Shown here: positions 33,357-40,799 of the stretch, piece after piece
How the letters are laid out: each line of letters begins with the position of its first letter
Numbering within the stretch: position 1 is the stretch's first letter
Origin: Ruminococcus flavefaciens FD-1
GTDB taxonomy: Bacteria; Bacillota; Clostridia; Oscillospirales; Ruminococcaceae
NCBI GenBank assembly: GCA_000174895.1
Contig: ACOK01000073.1
Span: 1-64,000, forward strand
Direction: 5' to 3'
Length of the DNA: 64,000 nt
Notes under the pieces: generated by a model
What the model was told of the DNA's origin: nothing
The model's input: the letters and a program-made list of their open reading frames with translations, nothing else
Databases searched by the model: none
Translations under genes and position numbers: made by a program

Positions 33357-34057
33357 TAAAGGGCATTACTGTAAACGGCAGTCACAGCTATTACAATTTT
33401 GGTCTGCGTATGCTGAAGCGCTCTATAGGCTCTCCGCCAAAAGATGAGCACCTTGAACGTGTACCCTACAGTAACATTACTTACGATTTCGATGAACTGT
33501 TCGGCAATTCAAGCTACGGCGAACGTCAGCTTATATATCAGTTCGATCTGATGCAGCGTCACGGCCGTAATGCTGAGGACAGACTCGTTCGTATCATCAA
33601 CAGTCTGCACTGGAAAGGGCGCAAAGAGCTTTATGATGATCTGCTCCCGAATTATTATTTTGAAGTCCGTGAGCCAACTGTGACATATACTGAGGATCAT
33701 GGTATTTATAAGCTGACGATAACGTTTATGGCGTCCCCTGCGATGCTGCCCAAAAACAGCAAAATGAAATACACTCCCTCGAATGTAGTGATCCCTGATG
33801 TTGACGAAAACGGAATAGTTGACAACCGGGACGCTGCAATGATACTGAGTGCCTACTCCGGCAGTATAGATCTTACCCCCGAACAAATGAACGCTGCTGA
33901 CGCTGACCGTAACGGTTTGGTTGATGGCCGTGATGCTACACTTGTAGCATCATTTTACGGCAAAGCATCAACAGGAGCTTACGACGGCCTCAGCGTTCCG
34001 GAGGCATGGGCAGCATTTATGAATGAAACTTTCGGCGATGAAGGAGGTGTATACTGA
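33353..34057 (+). CDS. Distal tail protein fused to a dockerin-like domain
   Basis: 234 residues. Residues 1-140 (GITVNGSHSYYNFGLRMLKR, then YELFG-like and RQLIYQFDLMQRHGRNAE) fit Dit/siphovirus tail-component proteins of the baseplate hub, though shorter than most. Residues 147-205 are a duplicated calcium-loop module: DVDENGIVDNRD (149-160) and DADRNGLVDGRD (183-194). Each has Asp, Asp, Asn, Asp, Asp at EF-loop positions 1, 3, 5, 9, 12 and is followed by a helix (AAMILSAYSG; ATLVASFYGK). This is the layout of a type I dockerin. Residues 206-234 are a short tail. It would display a cohesin-binding module at the tail tip; partner unknown. Confidence 0.85.
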   Translation: MIKGITVNGSHSYYNFGLRMLKRSIGSPPKDEHLERVPYSNITYDFDELFGNSSYGERQLIYQFDLMQRHGRNAEDRLVRIINSLHWKGRKELYDDLLPNYYFEVREPTVTYTEDHGIYKLTITFMASPAMLPKNSKMKYTPSNVVIPDVDENGIVDNRDAAMILSAYSGSIDLTPEQMNAADADRNGLVDGRDATLVASFYGKASTGAYDGLSVPEAWAAFMNETFGDEGGVY

Positions 34058-35895
34058 TGTATACCATTTCGATTATAAACGGCGGCGCATCCGAGATCAT
34101 ACATGAAAGCGATCCTGAAAGCATACGCCGTCTCAGATCAGGAAAGTGGGCTGACGAAGTCAACTGCGTACCGTCTTTCGATTTTTCTATGTTTGCTTGC
34201 CATCCGAGCTGTTCTTCACTCCATGATCGTAAGACCATCGTATCAGTTTTCAACAACAAAACTAACGATGTTGATTTTGAAGGCCCGCTTATTATGTCAG
34301 AGGATGAGGTTACCAGGAACGGCAAAGCTTACAGGTCGTGTATCTGTGAGGGATATCTTGGGTATCTCTGTGATAGTATCCAGCCTTACCACCACTATGA
34401 GAGCAATACAGTCACGGAATTTCTCACAGGGCTTCTGGATTATCATAATTCTGTAACTCCCGTTGAAAAGCATATTTACCTCGGCTCATGTGATTTCTCA
34501 GGCGATAACACCAACAGCAAGACTACTGCTTACAGGAATACTCTGGAGGAGATCAAGGTCAATCTGATACAGCGCCTTGGCGGAGAAGTCCGTATACGCA
34601 AGGCAGACGGAAGACTTGTGCTCGATTTTCTGAAGCAGTACGGCAAAAAATGCAATACTGTCATAGAACTTGCTAAAAATATACAGTCGCTGAATGTATC
34701 TACCGACTCATCCAGCATAATCACAAGACTTGTTCCTCTGGGTGCTCAGCTGAATGATGAGACCGCCGAGCGCCTGACTATTGCAGAAGTGAACAGTGGA
34801 TGTGTTTACATCGATGATACGGCCGCTATTGAGAAGTATGGAGTAATCATGGGAACGCAGATATTTGACGATATCACGCTCCCCGAAAACCTGATACAGC
34901 GTGGCAGAGAAAGCCTTGAAAACAATAACCGTGTCAGAAAAGCCTATGCTGCCCAGGTTCTGGATCTGTCGCTCATTGACAGCAATACGGACAGCATAAA
35001 GGTAGGTAATACATATCGTTTCAGACACAGCGTTATCGGGCTCGATGAAGATCTCAGGCTCATGAAAGTATCTGTGGATATCTTCAAGCCTTATCAGCCG
35101 GATGTCGAGATCGGTGACAAGGCGGAGTCCATAACTGACATAGCCACAAGAACAGCACGGCTTATAGAGTATGAGCTTCCTGAGCAGAAAATAGATATCC
35201 TTGCATCTGCAAAAGCTACAGCAACTGCGCTTATCAACGCAGGTATAAACGGCTATGTTGTTGTCAACACCAATGAGATACTGATAATGGATACTCTCGA
35301 CAAAGAGACAGCAACTCATGTATGGCGGTTCAATGAGAACGGATGGGGATACAGCAAAACAGGATATAACGGTACATACACCACTGCTGCTACTTTGGAC
35401 GGCGGCTTCGTTGCTGACTTCATCACAGCAGGGGTTCTGCGAGGTCTTGAGATCGTGAACGGAAACAATACATTCCATGTTGATACCGATGGAAATGTCA
35501 CCGCCGCATCAATAAATATAACAGGCGGTTCAATAAATATCGAGACAAATTCAGGAAGTGTGGATGTGATACAGCTAAAATACAGCGATCAGAACTCATC
35601 CCAAAGAATGATCATATCTCCTGCGGCGGTTACTCTGGAAAATAATAACAATGGCAGCACGAACAGAACTATTATGAACGGCAGCGGTATCACTATGACA
35701 GGTGCTATCAATACTAATAGCTCAGTCTATGCAGGTGGTACGATCCATGGAAGCACCGTCTCGTCTTCGGGAAATATAAATGCTGACGGTAATGTTTACG
35801 GCAGTCAGCTTCTCTACCAGAAGAACGGCGGCTATTACAATGTACAGACTATGATAGATCGTCTGTGGGATGAAGTATTCGGAGGTGGTTCATAA
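34057..35895 (+). CDS. Tail hub / receptor-side tail protein (Tal-like)
   Basis: 612 residues, directly overlapping the Dit-like gene by one base. The first 360 residues match prophage tail-lysin/hub proteins (IIHESDPESIRRLRSGKWAD, then IQSLNVSTDSSSIITRLVPL and YRFRHSVIGLDEDLRLMKVS). From about 430 on come glycine/asparagine-rich short beta repeats (GNVTAASINITGGSINIETN), likely a trimeric beta-helix fibre. No clear peptidase motif is seen, so cell-wall cutting is not claimed. Confidence 0.78.
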   Translation: MYTISIINGGASEIIHESDPESIRRLRSGKWADEVNCVPSFDFSMFACHPSCSSLHDRKTIVSVFNNKTNDVDFEGPLIMSEDEVTRNGKAYRSCICEGYLGYLCDSIQPYHHYESNTVTEFLTGLLDYHNSVTPVEKHIYLGSCDFSGDNTNSKTTAYRNTLEEIKVNLIQRLGGEVRIRKADGRLVLDFLKQYGKKCNTVIELAKNIQSLNVSTDSSSIITRLVPLGAQLNDETAERLTIAEVNSGCVYIDDTAAIEKYGVIMGTQIFDDITLPENLIQRGRESLENNNRVRKAYAAQVLDLSLIDSNTDSIKVGNTYRFRHSVIGLDEDLRLMKVSVDIFKPYQPDVEIGDKAESITDIATRTARLIEYELPEQKIDILASAKATATALINAGINGYVVVNTNEILIMDTLDKETATHVWRFNENGWGYSKTGYNGTYTTAATLDGGFVADFITAGVLRGLEIVNGNNTFHVDTDGNVTAASINITGGSINIETNSGSVDVIQLKYSDQNSSQRMIISPAAVTLENNNNGSTNRTIMNGSGITMTGAINTNSSVYAGGTIHGSTVSSSGNINADGNVYGSQLLYQKNGGYYNVQTMIDRLWDEVFGGGS

Positions 35896-36224
35896 TGCTT
35901 AGATTTTACGATAAGCTCCCTGATATGGAGTGTCTGACAGGTGATGCTTCACCTGTATTCAATATTGAAGCAGAAACGTCTTATGATCTTAACGAATGCA
36001 CGATGTATATGGTGCTTACAAAAGATACAGATCCAACATCTGCGATAGTGACAAAAGAATGCGAATTTTTCAACAATATATTCTCTGTCCAGCTTTCAAG
36101 CAGTGATACGGCAGGGCTTATGGAAGGCTCATATTCATTATATTTCTCACTCCATACTCCTGATGAGCTGAAGCATAAAAAACTCTACGGCCACATCTAT
36201 ATCAAGGCTTCAGCCTCTGTCTGA
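35895..36224 (+). CDS. Baseplate-type protein, unknown
   Basis: 109 residues, overlapping the hub gene by one base. Beta-sandwich pattern (FNIEAETSYDLNECTMYMVL, then FSVQLSSSDTAGLMEGSYSL and GHIYIKASASV) like the N-terminal domain of BppU-type baseplate proteins. It probably joins the hub to the following fibre genes. No family named with confidence. Confidence 0.6.
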   Translation: MLRFYDKLPDMECLTGDASPVFNIEAETSYDLNECTMYMVLTKDTDPTSAIVTKECEFFNNIFSVQLSSSDTAGLMEGSYSLYFSLHTPDELKHKKLYGHIYIKASASV

Positions 36225-36238
36225 TCGGAGGTGAAAGA

Positions 36239-36505
36239 ATGCCGAAACTGATTTTTAGTTTTACTCCTGAAGTAAAACTGCGTGTATTCTTCACTGAAAA
36301 GATTGAAGAACACTTTGACCCTACAGACGAAAACGATTATATTTATGACGGCAATACGATAGTTTACTACATCGGCACAAGCAAGCGCCCCGAAATACCG
36401 CAGACCCTGGGCGGAGTTCAGGTGCTTGCAGTTGAGCGCACGGCTTTCAATGACACCGATGTGGAAGCTGTGAAATTCCCCGACGGAATGGAGGTAATAG
36501 AATGA
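36239..36505 (+). CDS. Tail-tip protein with partial BspA-like LRR segment
   Basis: 88 residues, GGAGG eight bases before ATG 36239. An N-terminal beta region (LIFSFTPEVKLRVFFTEKIE) is followed by IPQTLGGVQVLAVERTAFND...VEAVKFPDGMEVIE, the start of a BspA-type (LRR_5) leucine-rich repeat. It stops after about one and a half repeats, overlapping the next gene by four bases. The LRR pattern resumes in the protein at 37365. BspA repeats are used for surface binding, so this belongs to a receptor module. Confidence 0.6.
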   Translation: MPKLIFSFTPEVKLRVFFTEKIEEHFDPTDENDYIYDGNTIVYYIGTSKRPEIPQTLGGVQVLAVERTAFNDTDVEAVKFPDGMEVIE

Positions 36506-37368
36506 GCATAACAGGAACAGGAACTATAGACGATCCGTATGTAGTTACCACATGGGACGAGCTCGGACTGAAAGGCAGTGAGGGCACTCAGCAAACTGCC
36601 GTATACGTGAAACTGGGAAATGACATTGATATTCTGGACGAATACCCCGACGGCGATGTGCCGTACATCACGATCTCATCCCACGTTGACGGAGACGGCA
36701 AGTCCATCAAAAATCTTTACTCGACCGAAGTCGGTCAGAATGCGATAATAAGGGTTTCCTACGGCAGTCTCAGTAACGTAAAAATTAAGAATATCTACTC
36801 ATATCAGACAGTGCTGTCCACTTCAAATATAGGTTCAGAAAGACGTTCAGCCTTTACTGACTGCGAATTTTCGGGCGTTTGCAAGGAGCTTTTCTACAAA
36901 GCCTCGGGATATGCCACCGCCTTTACACGGTGCTCCTTCAATATCAACGGCACTTCGTCGCTCACGTCCTCGACCTATCCGCCGCTGTTTGTGAGCTGTT
37001 TCATCAGATTCAAATCAACTGCCACGCAAATTTTCATGTTCAGTAATACCTCATCCTCTACAATGCAGATGATGAATGCATCATATCTTGAAGCGGAAAT
37101 GCCCAATATGCTGGCGATCACACTGAACAGCTCCGGTACGACAACGAACGACACTAGAGTCTACATCGACAACTCAGTTCTGGATATCACAACGGATTCG
37201 GAGTTCACGGTAGGCTGTGCATCAGGCACGAGAGCGACATCCATCCTCAGAAGTGCTCACGGTCCGGATATTATCGCAGCGGACAATGTGGCAGCTGTGG
37301 ACGAAACTCACTGGCTTGACGCTGATTATCTCAGCAGTATCGGATTCAGCATCGAGGTGGCATCATGA
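36502..37368 (+). CDS. Tail fibre with beta-helix-like domain
   Basis: 288 residues. Starts GTGTIDDPYVVTTWDELGLK, the opening of right-handed parallel beta-helix passenger domains seen in surface and phage fibre proteins. It then has many short Ser/Thr/Asn-rich strands (NVKIKNIYSYQTVLSTSNIG). Likely the receptor-binding part of the tail tip. It overlaps its neighbours by ATGA on both sides. Confidence 0.68.
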   Translation: MSITGTGTIDDPYVVTTWDELGLKGSEGTQQTAVYVKLGNDIDILDEYPDGDVPYITISSHVDGDGKSIKNLYSTEVGQNAIIRVSYGSLSNVKIKNIYSYQTVLSTSNIGSERRSAFTDCEFSGVCKELFYKASGYATAFTRCSFNINGTSSLTSSTYPPLFVSCFIRFKSTATQIFMFSNTSSSTMQMMNASYLEAEMPNMLAITLNSSGTTTNDTRVYIDNSVLDITTDSEFTVGCASGTRATSILRSAHGPDIIAADNVAAVDETHWLDADYLSSIGFSIEVAS

Positions 37369-37700
37369 GCGTAAAATGGACGATCACAGGCGGACGGCTC
37401 ACCCATGAGGAGCTTCCCGAGCCGATAGCGGAAACTATGACGAAGCCCTATCCTCCCGGATGGTGGTACGTGGAAAACGGCAGGCTGATTCACTCGGCTC
37501 TGCCGCCGCTCCCGAAAGCAGGAGCGTTCTGCGGCTGTACGTCGCTAAGGCAGGTCAGCATCCCCGAAAGCGTCAAGTCAATAGGCGAGTTCGCCTTTGC
37601 GGATACGGCGCTGACACGGGTTAAGATAGCAGGGGATTGCACGTATTATCCGACGAGTTTTCCGGACGGGTGCGTAATCGATTTTTACGGAGGTAACTAA
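37365..37700 (+). CDS. Tail-tip protein with BspA-like LRR repeats
   Basis: 111 residues. N-terminal KWTITGGRLTHEELPEP and GWWYVENGRLIHSALPPLPK, then CTSLRQVSIPESVKSIGEFAF, a BspA/LRR_5 repeat, and a short C-terminal strand block. Together with 36239-36505 it reads like an LRR receptor-binding protein interrupted by the beta-helix gene. Surface adhesion is the probable role. Confidence 0.6.
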   Translation: MSVKWTITGGRLTHEELPEPIAETMTKPYPPGWWYVENGRLIHSALPPLPKAGAFCGCTSLRQVSIPESVKSIGEFAFADTALTRVKIAGDCTYYPTSFPDGCVIDFYGGN

Positions 37701-37701
37701 G

Positions 37702-37941
37702 ATGAACTGGACAGATATTATAATAGCACTAATAGCGGCTACAGGAGGCTTTTTCGGCTCGGCCATGAGCAATAACAAGCAGCTGGCAATAGTGCAGACA
37801 AAGCTTGACACACTCAAAGAAGAACTCACACGGCAGGGACAGCGCATCGACCAGCACAACCACCTGAACGAGCGCCTGACGGCTGTCGAGATCACACTTA
37901 AGGAGCGTGAACGCCATGAAACTGCGGGAGCGCATAGCTAA
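37702..37941 (+). CDS. Membrane-anchored coiled-coil lysis protein (XhlA-like)
   Basis: 79 residues. One N-terminal membrane span (IIIALIAATGGFFGSAM), then a coiled coil (about 25-75, VQTKLDTLKEELTRQGQRID). This shape and its place between fibre and holin genes match haemolysin XhlA-type proteins that work with holins. Overlaps the holin gene. Confidence 0.65.
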   Translation: MNWTDIIIALIAATGGFFGSAMSNNKQLAIVQTKLDTLKEELTRQGQRIDQHNHLNERLTAVEITLKERERHETAGAHS

Positions 37942-38101
37942 ACTCATTGACGTAAAAAGTCTGGTAACGCTGATACTCACAGGAGTTTTCGGTTATCTCG
38001 CAGTAACGGGACGAGTTTCCGAACAGCAGGTACAGACTATCTACACAGTGATAATCGGCTTCTACTTCGGTACGCAAGCCAGAAAAAATGAAAAGGAGTG
38101 A
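37916..38101 (+). CDS. Holin-like protein
   Basis: 61 residues from ATG 37916 (AAGGAG at 37900-37905). Basic N-terminus (MKLRERIAKLIDVKSL), a span VTLILTGVFGYLAVTG, then a second hydrophobic stretch VQTIYTVIIGFYFGTQ and a charged end. Two short spans of this kind are typical of small phage holins that form the lethal membrane lesion letting the endolysin reach the wall. It is directly before the endolysin gene. Confidence 0.72.
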   Translation: MKLRERIAKLIDVKSLVTLILTGVFGYLAVTGRVSEQQVQTIYTVIIGFYFGTQARKNEKE

Positions 38102-38105
38102 TATA

Positions 38106-38654
38106 ATGGGAAACCTTTCAACGCATTTTGACAGCTCAGAATTCGCTTGCAGCTGCTGCGGCAAGACAGTAAAAATGTCAGACTTACTCATCGATCGCCT
38201 TGAAAAGATGCATAAACTGATGGCGGCGAAAGCGATCTACATAAACAGCGGATACCGCTGCAACAACAATCCGTGGGGCAGTCCGACGGATGCCCACCGC
38301 AGAGGCATGGCTGCGGATATCAGGGTACAGCGCAAGGACGGCAGCTACTACACTTCCGAAGATATCGCCGAAGCTGCTGAGCGTGTCGGCTTCAAGGGCA
38401 TCGGTATGATGGAAGACCTGAGTGGAATAAATCCGCCTGCGTGTCATGTTGATACAAGAGGCGATGAACCTTATATTTATGACTGGTGGCACGGCGACGA
38501 ATCCAGGCATATTGACTGGACTAAAGATTCAGGCCACACTTTCATCCGTGGTACAGTCTTCGACGGCGAGAAGCCAGCGACTCAGAAGAATTCTGTCAAA
38601 GTGACTCTGGAATTCGATGATCATCAGTACAGCGGTTTGCTGGAAGAGATGTGA
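38106..38654 (+). CDS. Endolysin, M15-type peptidase
   Basis: 182 residues from ATG 38106 (AAGGAG eight bases upstream). D-Ala-D-Ala carboxypeptidase/peptidase M15A fold: SGYRC (48-52), the H-x6-D zinc motif at H64 and D71 (AHRRGMAADI), and H114 (ACHVD). An N-terminal SEFACSCCGK segment is usual for this type. It should cut peptide bridges of peptidoglycan at the end of lysis. No signal peptide, so release through the holin is expected. No separate wall-binding domain is seen in the short C-terminal tail. Confidence 0.88.
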   Translation: MGNLSTHFDSSEFACSCCGKTVKMSDLLIDRLEKMHKLMAAKAIYINSGYRCNNNPWGSPTDAHRRGMAADIRVQRKDGSYYTSEDIAEAAERVGFKGIGMMEDLSGINPPACHVDTRGDEPYIYDWWHGDESRHIDWTKDSGHTFIRGTVFDGEKPATQKNSVKVTLEFDDHQYSGLLEEM

Positions 38655-38680
38655 AATATGTGAATGCGTAAATGTAAAAA

Positions 38681-38716
38681 CTCCCCTCAGCCGCTATGAA
38701 CTGAGGGGAGTTTTTT
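38681..38716. terminator. Terminator at right end of late operon
   Basis: Perfect CTCCCCTCAG/CTGAGGGGAG stem with a ten-base loop, TTTTTT on the right and AAAAA on the left, so bidirectional. Ends the rightward phage transcript and protects it from leftward host reads. Confidence 0.85.
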
Positions 38717-38733
38717 GACACCCATATTGACAC
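38715..38733. promoter_or_regulatory. Possible integrase arm sites near attR
   Basis: Two TGACACC motifs five bases apart on the plus strand, about 120 bp inside attR. They mirror the pair inside attL at 2310-2336. Confidence 0.3.
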
Positions 38734-38782
38734 CTATTTTTCAAAAATCATGCAGTATTATTTCATTCTCTGTCAAACACAC

Positions 38783-38836
38783 AAAAAACTAACGAGCTTC
38801 ATAATTGCCTGATTATAGGCATTTACAAAGCTCGCT
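38783..38836 (-). terminator. Prophage-supplied folD terminator
   Basis: Read on the minus strand, GCGAGCTT...GAAGCTCG with an inner ATGCCT/GGCAAT step, then a run of six T. It follows the folD stop by 14 bases and replaces the original terminator now left of attL. Confidence 0.6.
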
Positions 38837-38849
38837 TAATAGCAGTTTT

Positions 38850-38891
38850 TTATTCGATCCCTGCCTGCTGTTTAGCAGCTGTGAGGGTATT
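38850..38891. other. attR: Prophage attachment site attR
   Basis: 42 bases identical to attL; it contains the last codons and the stop of the intact folD gene, so the phage restores the gene upon integration. Confidence 0.92.
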
Positions 38892-39707
38892 CTTCATGAG
38901 CATTGCGATGGTCATAGGTCCTACGCCGCCGGGAACCGGTGTGATGAATGAAGCCTTCTTCTCGGCTGACTCAAACTCAACGTCGCCGCAAAGCTTGCCG
39001 TTTTCGAGGCGGTTCATGCCGACATCGATAACAACTGCGCCTTCCTTTATCATATCGCCTGTAACAAAATTAGCACGTCCGATGGCAACTACGAGGATAT
39101 CTGCGCCGAGGCATATTTCCTTGAGGTTCTTTGTCTTGGAGTGGCAGATGGTAACTGTGCCGTTCTTCTGGAGAAGAAGCATTGCCTGGGGCTTGCCTAC
39201 GATGTTGCTTCTGCCGATAACCACGCACTGCTTGCCTGTGATATCAGTGCCTGTGCTTTCGATAAGGCGCATAACGCCTGCGGGAGTGCATGGAAGGAAT
39301 GAGTACTCGCCTATCATTATCTTGCCCACGTTGATAGGATGGAATGCGTCAACATCCTTATCCGGTGAGATAGCGTTGATAACAGCCTTCTCGTCGATAT
39401 GCTTAGGAAGCGGAAGCTGTACAAGGATGCCGTTTACTCTGTCGTCACGGTTAAGTACGTTCACCAGGTCGAGAAGCTGTTCCTGAGTTGTATTTTCGTC
39501 CAGTGCGTACTCATATGACTGGAAGCCTACAGCCTCGCAAGCCTTCTTCTTGTTGTTTACGTATACTCTTGAAGCAGGGTCATTTCCCACGATAACTACT
39601 GCGAGACCTACCTTGAGGCCCTTTTCGTCCCTGAGTTTAGCTGTCTCGTCAGCTACCTCCTGCTTTACTGCTGCGGAAACTGCTTTTCCGTCGATTATCT
39701 GTGCCAT
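38850..39707 (-). CDS. folD: Bifunctional methylene-THF dehydrogenase/cyclohydrolase
   Basis: 285 residues, standard length. Cytoplasmic one-carbon enzyme converting 5,10-methylene-THF to 10-formyl-THF. Family motifs: [20 protein letters not shown] (about 40-60, with the catalytic Lys), QLPLPKHID, the Rossmann motif [11 protein letters not shown] (about 163-173) and the C-terminal [19 protein letters not shown]. Start ATG 39707 follows AAGGAGG. Last gene of the yfmF-yfmH-lgt-folD operon. The prophage lies in its 3' end but keeps the reading frame and residues unchanged. Confidence 0.96.
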   Translation of the reverse strand: MAQIIDGKAVSAAVKQEVADETAKLRDEKGLKVGLAVVIVGNDPASRVYVNNKKKACEAVGFQSYEYALDENTTQEQLLDLVNVLNRDDRVNGILVQLPLPKHIDEKAVINAISPDKDVDAFHPINVGKIMIGEYSFLPCTPAGVMRLIESTGTDITGKQCVVIGRSNIVGKPQAMLLLQKNGTVTICHSKTKNLKEICLGADILVVAIGRANFVTGDMIKEGAVVIDVGMNRLENGKLCGDVEFESAEKKASFITPVPGGVGPMTIAMLMKNTLTAAKQQAGIE

Positions 39708-39743
39708 GATTATTTCCTCCTTGGATCATTGTTTATCGAAAAT

Positions 39744-40799
39744 TTATTCATTGTCAGCATTTTCGCTGTCATCTTCTGCTGCTTCATCTGATGGTTCATC
39801 ATCGCCGATGATATCTTCATTTACCTTTTCGTCCTCTTTGGACATTCCCATGCGCTTTCTGAGTCCATCTTCAATAAGCTGACGTGATTCCTCAGTGCTT
39901 GAATAAAGCACGAATCTTTCGGGGTCACGCTTTCTTCTGAAGAAGAACACAAGCTGGAGTATTACAGATACCACTACAAGCAGTGCCGAAAGCATCTGTG
40001 AGAATTTAAGGCTGCCTGCCATAAGGCTGTCTGTGCGGAGTCCTTCGATAACGAAGCGGCCTGCGCCGTACCATGCCATATACATCAGGAATATCTGTCC
40101 GTCGTACTTTCTTCTCTTTGACCATGTGGAAAGCACAAGGAATCCCAGCAGGCACCATACGGATTCATACAGAAAGCACGGATGCACTGCCTTATCCCAT
40201 ACCATTGCGGCATTTCCGTTGATGTTCATTTCACCGCCTATGGCCGTCTGGTCAATGATGGTCTGCTGTATGCGTCCGCCTGTGATGCCCAGGAATGAGG
40301 AAGTATTCGAGCCGAAGCATTCCTGATTCACGAAGTTTCCCCAGCGGCCGATTCCCTGACCGATGAGGAAACCGATGGACACAGCGTCCAGCATAGGCAG
40401 TATCTTTACTTTGCGTATTCTGCATATGATAAGTCCCACCAGTATAGCACCGATGAGACCGCCGTAAATGGCAAGTCCGCCGTTTCTGGTATTGAATATG
40501 GCCTTGATATCGCCTTTGTATTCATCCCAGCGAAGAAGCACATAATAAGCCCTCGCACCGATGATACCTCCGATAACACCGCCGATTATTGCGTCTATCG
40601 CTCTGTCTGCGTCAAGTCCGAAGCGCTTCATTCTCGGAAGCACGTATACAAGGGCGAGAATAAGTCCTAATACTATTATAATGCCGTACCACTGAATGTT
40701 AAAGCTGCCTATGGTAAAAGCAGTAGGGTCAATGTGGAAGGTCCAGCCCAGTTTCGGGAATTGTATCTCTGTCAGGTCGTTTATACGTTCTATATTCAT
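39744..40799 (-). CDS. lgt: Prolipoprotein diacylglyceryl transferase
   Basis: 351 residues, membrane enzyme that transfers a diacylglyceryl group from phosphatidylglycerol to the lipobox Cys. Several hydrophobic spans and the signature GRWGNFVNQECFG (151-163), as well as GARAYYV (81-87) and HPCFLYES. It has a charged C-terminal extension of about 60 residues (EEDEKVNEDIIGDDEPSDEA) that is longer than usual. It overlaps yfmH by four bases and precedes folD by 36 bases. Confidence 0.94.
   Translation of the reverse strand: MNIERINDLTEIQFPKLGWTFHIDPTAFTIGSFNIQWYGIIIVLGLILALVYVLPRMKRFGLDADRAIDAIIGGVIGGIIGARAYYVLLRWDEYKGDIKAIFNTRNGGLAIYGGLIGAILVGLIICRIRKVKILPMLDAVSIGFLIGQGIGRWGNFVNQECFGSNTSSFLGITGGRIQQTIIDQTAIGGEMNINGNAAMVWDKAVHPCFLYESVWCLLGFLVLSTWSKRRKYDGQIFLMYMAWYGAGRFVIEGLRTDSLMAGSLKFSQMLSALLVVVSVILQLVFFFRRKRDPERFVLYSSTEESRQLIEDGLRKRMGMSKEDEKVNEDIIGDDEPSDEAAEDDSENADNE

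Larger units (their letters stand above)
2205..38891. mobile_element. Complete-looking siphovirus-type prophage in folD 3' end
   Basis: About 36.7 kb bounded by a perfect 42 bp repeat. It contains in order lysogeny, early regulation, recombination/replication, late control, packaging, head, tail, tail tip, holin and endolysin genes. The lysogeny genes read left and nearly everything else reads right. No core module is missing and the only suspicious codons are an ATA start for portal and an in-frame amber after the tail tube gene, so the element may be inducible. The head and tail gene order (minor capsid 2, GP20 scaffold, Gp15 chaperone, long tape measure) indicates a long non-contractile tail. 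Confidence 0.93.
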
